Shown here piece after piece: positions 61,901 through 64,000 of a stretch of 64,000 nt of DNA. Source of the DNA: Symbiodinium natans (taxonomy: Eukaryota; Sar; Dinophyceae; Suessiales; Symbiodiniaceae); contig CAJNDS010000069.1 in the NCBI GenBank assembly GCA_905221605.1, forward strand, positions 492,001-556,000, given 5' to 3'. Numbering within the stretch: position 1 is the first letter of the stretch; each line of letters opens with the position of its first letter. The notes under the pieces are model-generated. The model did not search any database, was not told the DNA's origin, and saw only the letters and a program-made list of their open reading frames with translations. Made by a program: the position numbers and the translations under genes.

Positions 61901-62029
61901 AAAAAACCCTCCGAGCTTAGGGTTTTATGGCTGGGTTTGGGATGTAAAGTTTAGGGTTAGGGTTAATTAGGGGTTCAAGGGGCTTAGGCTTTGGGGTAGT
62001 GGGTTTAAGGCGTTGGGTAAGTGGATCCA

Positions 62030-62190
62030 CTTTGCAAAAGGCGTGAGTCTGTTCCGCTTTTACCTTGACATGTGCTGAGCTGTTTCCTCCATGGAAAAGC
62101 TTCAAGGCTTCGCCTGCATTGCCGCTACGCACTTGCTGGAGCGTCAAGCTCACAACCAGAAGTCGGGCACACAAGCCAGCACTCATGCTC
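62030..62190 (-). CDS. exon candidate of the 62-63 kb gene
   Basis: The minus strand reads CARLLVVSLTLQQVRSGNAG then EALKLFHGGNSSAHVKVKAE. The opposite strand is open too. Confidence 0.33.
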
Positions 62191-62209
62191 CTAAATTGCG
62201 TCCGACAGC

Positions 62210-62358
62210 TACAGCTACCAACTGTTCACTGAAGGCCGAAGGCTGCCAAAACAGACCATTTGCATGGTCATCTGACAAACTCACCTGGTACCCGAAATCG
62301 GTCCCCTGCACAGTCCCTCCTAGCAAAGATCCAATATTCCACCAGATTCCTGTAGATT
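62210..62358 (-). CDS. exon candidates of the 62-63 kb gene
   Basis: After CTACAG|G the minus strand reads NLVEYWIFARRDCAGDRFRV. A 13-nt GTGAGTTTGTCAG stretch then shifts the frame to DDHANGLFWQPSAFSEQL, which ends at a GTAGCT donor. The 13-nt gap is too short for a normal intron. Confidence 0.4.
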
Positions 62359-62395
62359 AGTGTCGAATGATGGTACCCCATGGCACCCCGGAACC

Positions 62396-62665
62396 CTAAG
62401 GTACAGCTGAACGATTCTCCACTGCGAGTCTGTCCCCTGCGAACGAAGCGCTTACGGAACCGCAGCGCTGGAGTATCTTAAATTTAGGGCCTGGAATGCA
62501 ACAGTTGTCATCTGTCAGGTTCTGCACCATCCATCCTGTGTCCACGTCGCGTAAGAAGTCCACGCTGACACTGAACAGACCAGTCATTTGGGCTTGAGAC
62601 CCTTGAGAGTGGCTGAGAGAACCGGCTTTCGCAAGGCTCACTGACGACTCTGAGCCCTCACGCAA
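62396..62665 (-). CDS. long exon candidate of the 62-63 kb gene
   Basis: The minus strand is open for 89 codons and reads MTGLFSVSVDFLRDVDTGWM and NLTDDNCCIPGPKFKILQRC. Clearly coding-like; no family recognised. Confidence 0.45.
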   Translation of the reverse strand: MREGSESSVSLAKAGSLSHSQGSQAQMTGLFSVSVDFLRDVDTGWMVQNLTDDNCCIPGPKFKILQRCGSVSASFAGDRLAVENRSAVP

Positions 62666-62769
62666 CCTGCCAGACAGTCACAAAGTGCAACGAGACGTAA
62701 CAGTAAAAGCTGAAGGGACCTAAACCCTAACCCTAAACACGCTAGACTCGAGGCTTCTTCACAGGCAAA

Positions 62770-62965
62770 TGCACCTCGAGACTCCGGACTGCCGGCATGC
62801 CGCGCAGTTGCTCTGCAGACCCATCTCAAGCTCAGCTGCGCGGAATCAACCGAAGCTTGGGGAGTACTTGCCATGGTCAAACTCGTGTGCGCTGTACTTT
62901 CCCTGGGCTAGCTCGGGTGCAGCATGGTGTTGGATGCATATCTCGAGGAGTTGCGATTGAGCCAT
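62770..62965 (-). CDS. N-terminal exon candidates of the 62-63 kb gene
   Basis: From ATG at 62963-62965 the minus strand reads MAQSQLLEICIQHHAAPELA then QGKYSAHEFDHGKYSPSFG. After CGCGCAG a second segment reads AELEMGLQSNCAACRQSGVS and ends at a GTGAAG donor. The CAAC pair is a possible metal site. Confidence 0.42.
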
Positions 62966-63552
62966 CAGACTCTATGTCAAGCACGTCACAAACCTGACCA
63001 GCCTGGCCCAGCCGAAGCGACCATAGTAGAGAACCCCGCTAAGCCCGTTGACTTAGACTCCATCATACAAGGCATATAGAGCTTGAAAGCTCGGCTGACT
63101 TAGTTCACCTGCATCCTGCTGCGACGGTGTCTGAGATTTAGGTATAGCATGCAGGACTTGTCCTCAGCCGCTCCTCTCTCCAGAGCGGTTTTTCCTTTTC
63201 AAGAGTGCGGTCCTTCCAAATGAAACAGAACCTCGGACACACTTCCCCATGCCATCTAAAATCCTCGTGGGTGAACGATACTACCTTTGCACCGAACCCT
63301 TCTTACTTGCACGACCCTTATATAATCCCAAAATCACACAACCATAGTTCCTAAACCCTAACACCTCAAAGCCTTAAACCCTAACACCCTGAACAAACCC
63401 TAAAACCCACAAATCCTAAACCCCTAACCACACCCCGAAACCCTACAAGCCTAAAACCCTACAAACCTAAAACTCTGAAAACCCTACAACCCCATAAACC
63501 CTTTAAACCCTCTAAACCCTATAAACCCTATAAACCCTAACCCAACAGCCCA

Positions 63553-63645
63553 ATCGGCGAGTCTTCTCCGCAAAGCTCTCGCGCGCTCGCGGCGCGCAGG
63601 TCGCAGGACGGAAAACTGTCGAACCGAGGTGGAGCACGCGGCTCA
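63553..63645 (-). CDS. orphan exon candidate
   Basis: The minus strand reads PPRFDSFPSCDLRAASAREL then CGEDSPIG. Confidence 0.33.
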
Positions 63646-63647
63646 AA

Positions 63648-63702
63648 GGGTTTAGGGTTCAGGGTTTAGGGTTTAGGGTTTAGGGTTTAGGGTTTAGGGT
63701 CA
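63648..63702. repeat. TTTAGGG array
   Basis: Seven units between two minus-strand coding islands. Confidence 0.85.
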
Positions 63703-63727
63703 AGACCTTCAAGAGCCGCTGTCAAGC

Positions 63728-63890
63728 TCAGGGCTGCTCACTGGATGCCCCAGCCTCTGGGGACGCAGCGCGCTTTCGCTTGGGCCGCTGCTGGACAGGC
63801 CTGAGCTCCTGCTCCAGCTCGTAGCTGCAACCGCCGAAATCCCCGTGGCCCCATGTAACAACCTCGGGGGGGTTGGGCGAAATGAAGGGT
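63728..63890 (-). CDS. terminal exon with RCC1-like repeat
   Basis: The minus strand reads PNPPEVVTWGHGDFGGCSYE, then LEQELRPVQQRPKRKR, and ends at TGA (63728-63730). VVTWGxxDxGGxxxxxxxxLxxVQQ is the repeat seen in RCC1-like proteins of dinoflagellates and diatoms. The basic RPKRKR could be a nuclear signal. The rest of the gene would lie beyond the window. Confidence 0.5.
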
Positions 63891-64000
63891 TTATGGTTTA
63901 GGGTTTAGGGTTTAGGGTTTAAGGTTTAGGGTGTAGGGTGCCCGCCCCCCCCCCCCCCCCCCATGGTGGAGTTCGGGCGCAAAGTCCTTATACACTTCTG

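Noticed and set aside
1-64000. Relict spliced-leader sequence (CCGTAGCCATTTTGGCTCAAG type), tRNA genes, rRNA and CRISPR arrays
   Set aside because: None was found by eye. A similar string near 2229 (CCATTTTGGGCCAAT) is too different. A motif search would be needed to exclude short relicts.

Overview
This window looks like nuclear DNA of a dinoflagellate, most probably of the Symbiodinium/Suessiales type. Four things point there. (1) Short Arabidopsis-type telomere units (TTTAGGG/CCCTAAA) and their decayed forms fill almost all non-coding DNA, in both orientations and far from any chromosome end that can be seen. (2) The gene models I could reconstruct are cut into many small exons whose introns start with GT, GC or GA and end in AG, nearly always followed by G. 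(3) A 9.3-kb Ty1/copia element has a CCCH plus CCHC Gag. (4) Lysine/glycine-rich (GKGKGK) proteins and intronless genes sit among intron-rich ones. No bacterial operons, tRNAs, rRNAs or CRISPR arrays were seen.

Layout. 0-16 kb: a sea of telomere-like repeats with orphan exon-like islands, mostly better read on the minus strand, plus one intronless gene (5679-6278, minus) that recalls DUF4347-type proteins. 17.2-31.2 kb (possibly to 33.3 kb): one large minus-strand gene for an SDE3/MOV10-type SF1 RNA helicase. I rebuilt about 21 exons by hand; they carry the helicase motifs I, Ia, Ib, II, III, V and VI in the right order, and most neighbouring exons agree in phase. One intron of about 4.4 kb holds a 49-bp satellite inverted on itself and four large hairpins. 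33.6-34.6 kb: an intronless GKGK-rich protein gene (minus). 34.8-37.5 kb: coding islands, some better read on the plus strand. 37.6-46.9 kb: the copia element (plus), with 84-bp LTRs, Gag, protease, a DNA-methyltransferase-like block, integrase, a 2-oxoglutarate/Fe(II)-oxygenase-like block, RT, RNase H and a membrane/Cys-rich tail. 47-49.9 kb: more minus-strand islands. 49.9-56.8 kb: an intron-rich minus-strand gene with a YHYH domain. 56.9-63.9 kb: further minus-strand exons, ending in a terminal exon with an RCC1-like repeat.

The most interesting system is a set of short, recurrent, inverted-terminal-repeat elements that behave like introners (mobile elements that become introns). In the helicase gene one 108-bp copy is flanked by an exact 4-bp duplication (TGGC); the intron is exactly one duplication plus the element, using a GC donor from the duplication and the AG of the terminal repeat. 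Removing it restores a conserved helicase block. Its recognisable relatives all lie in the same orientation, matching the direction of the minus-strand genes. A second family fits a 100-nt GT-AG intron at 59992-60091. All exon structures, protein names and element families here come from reading by eye; no database search was run.
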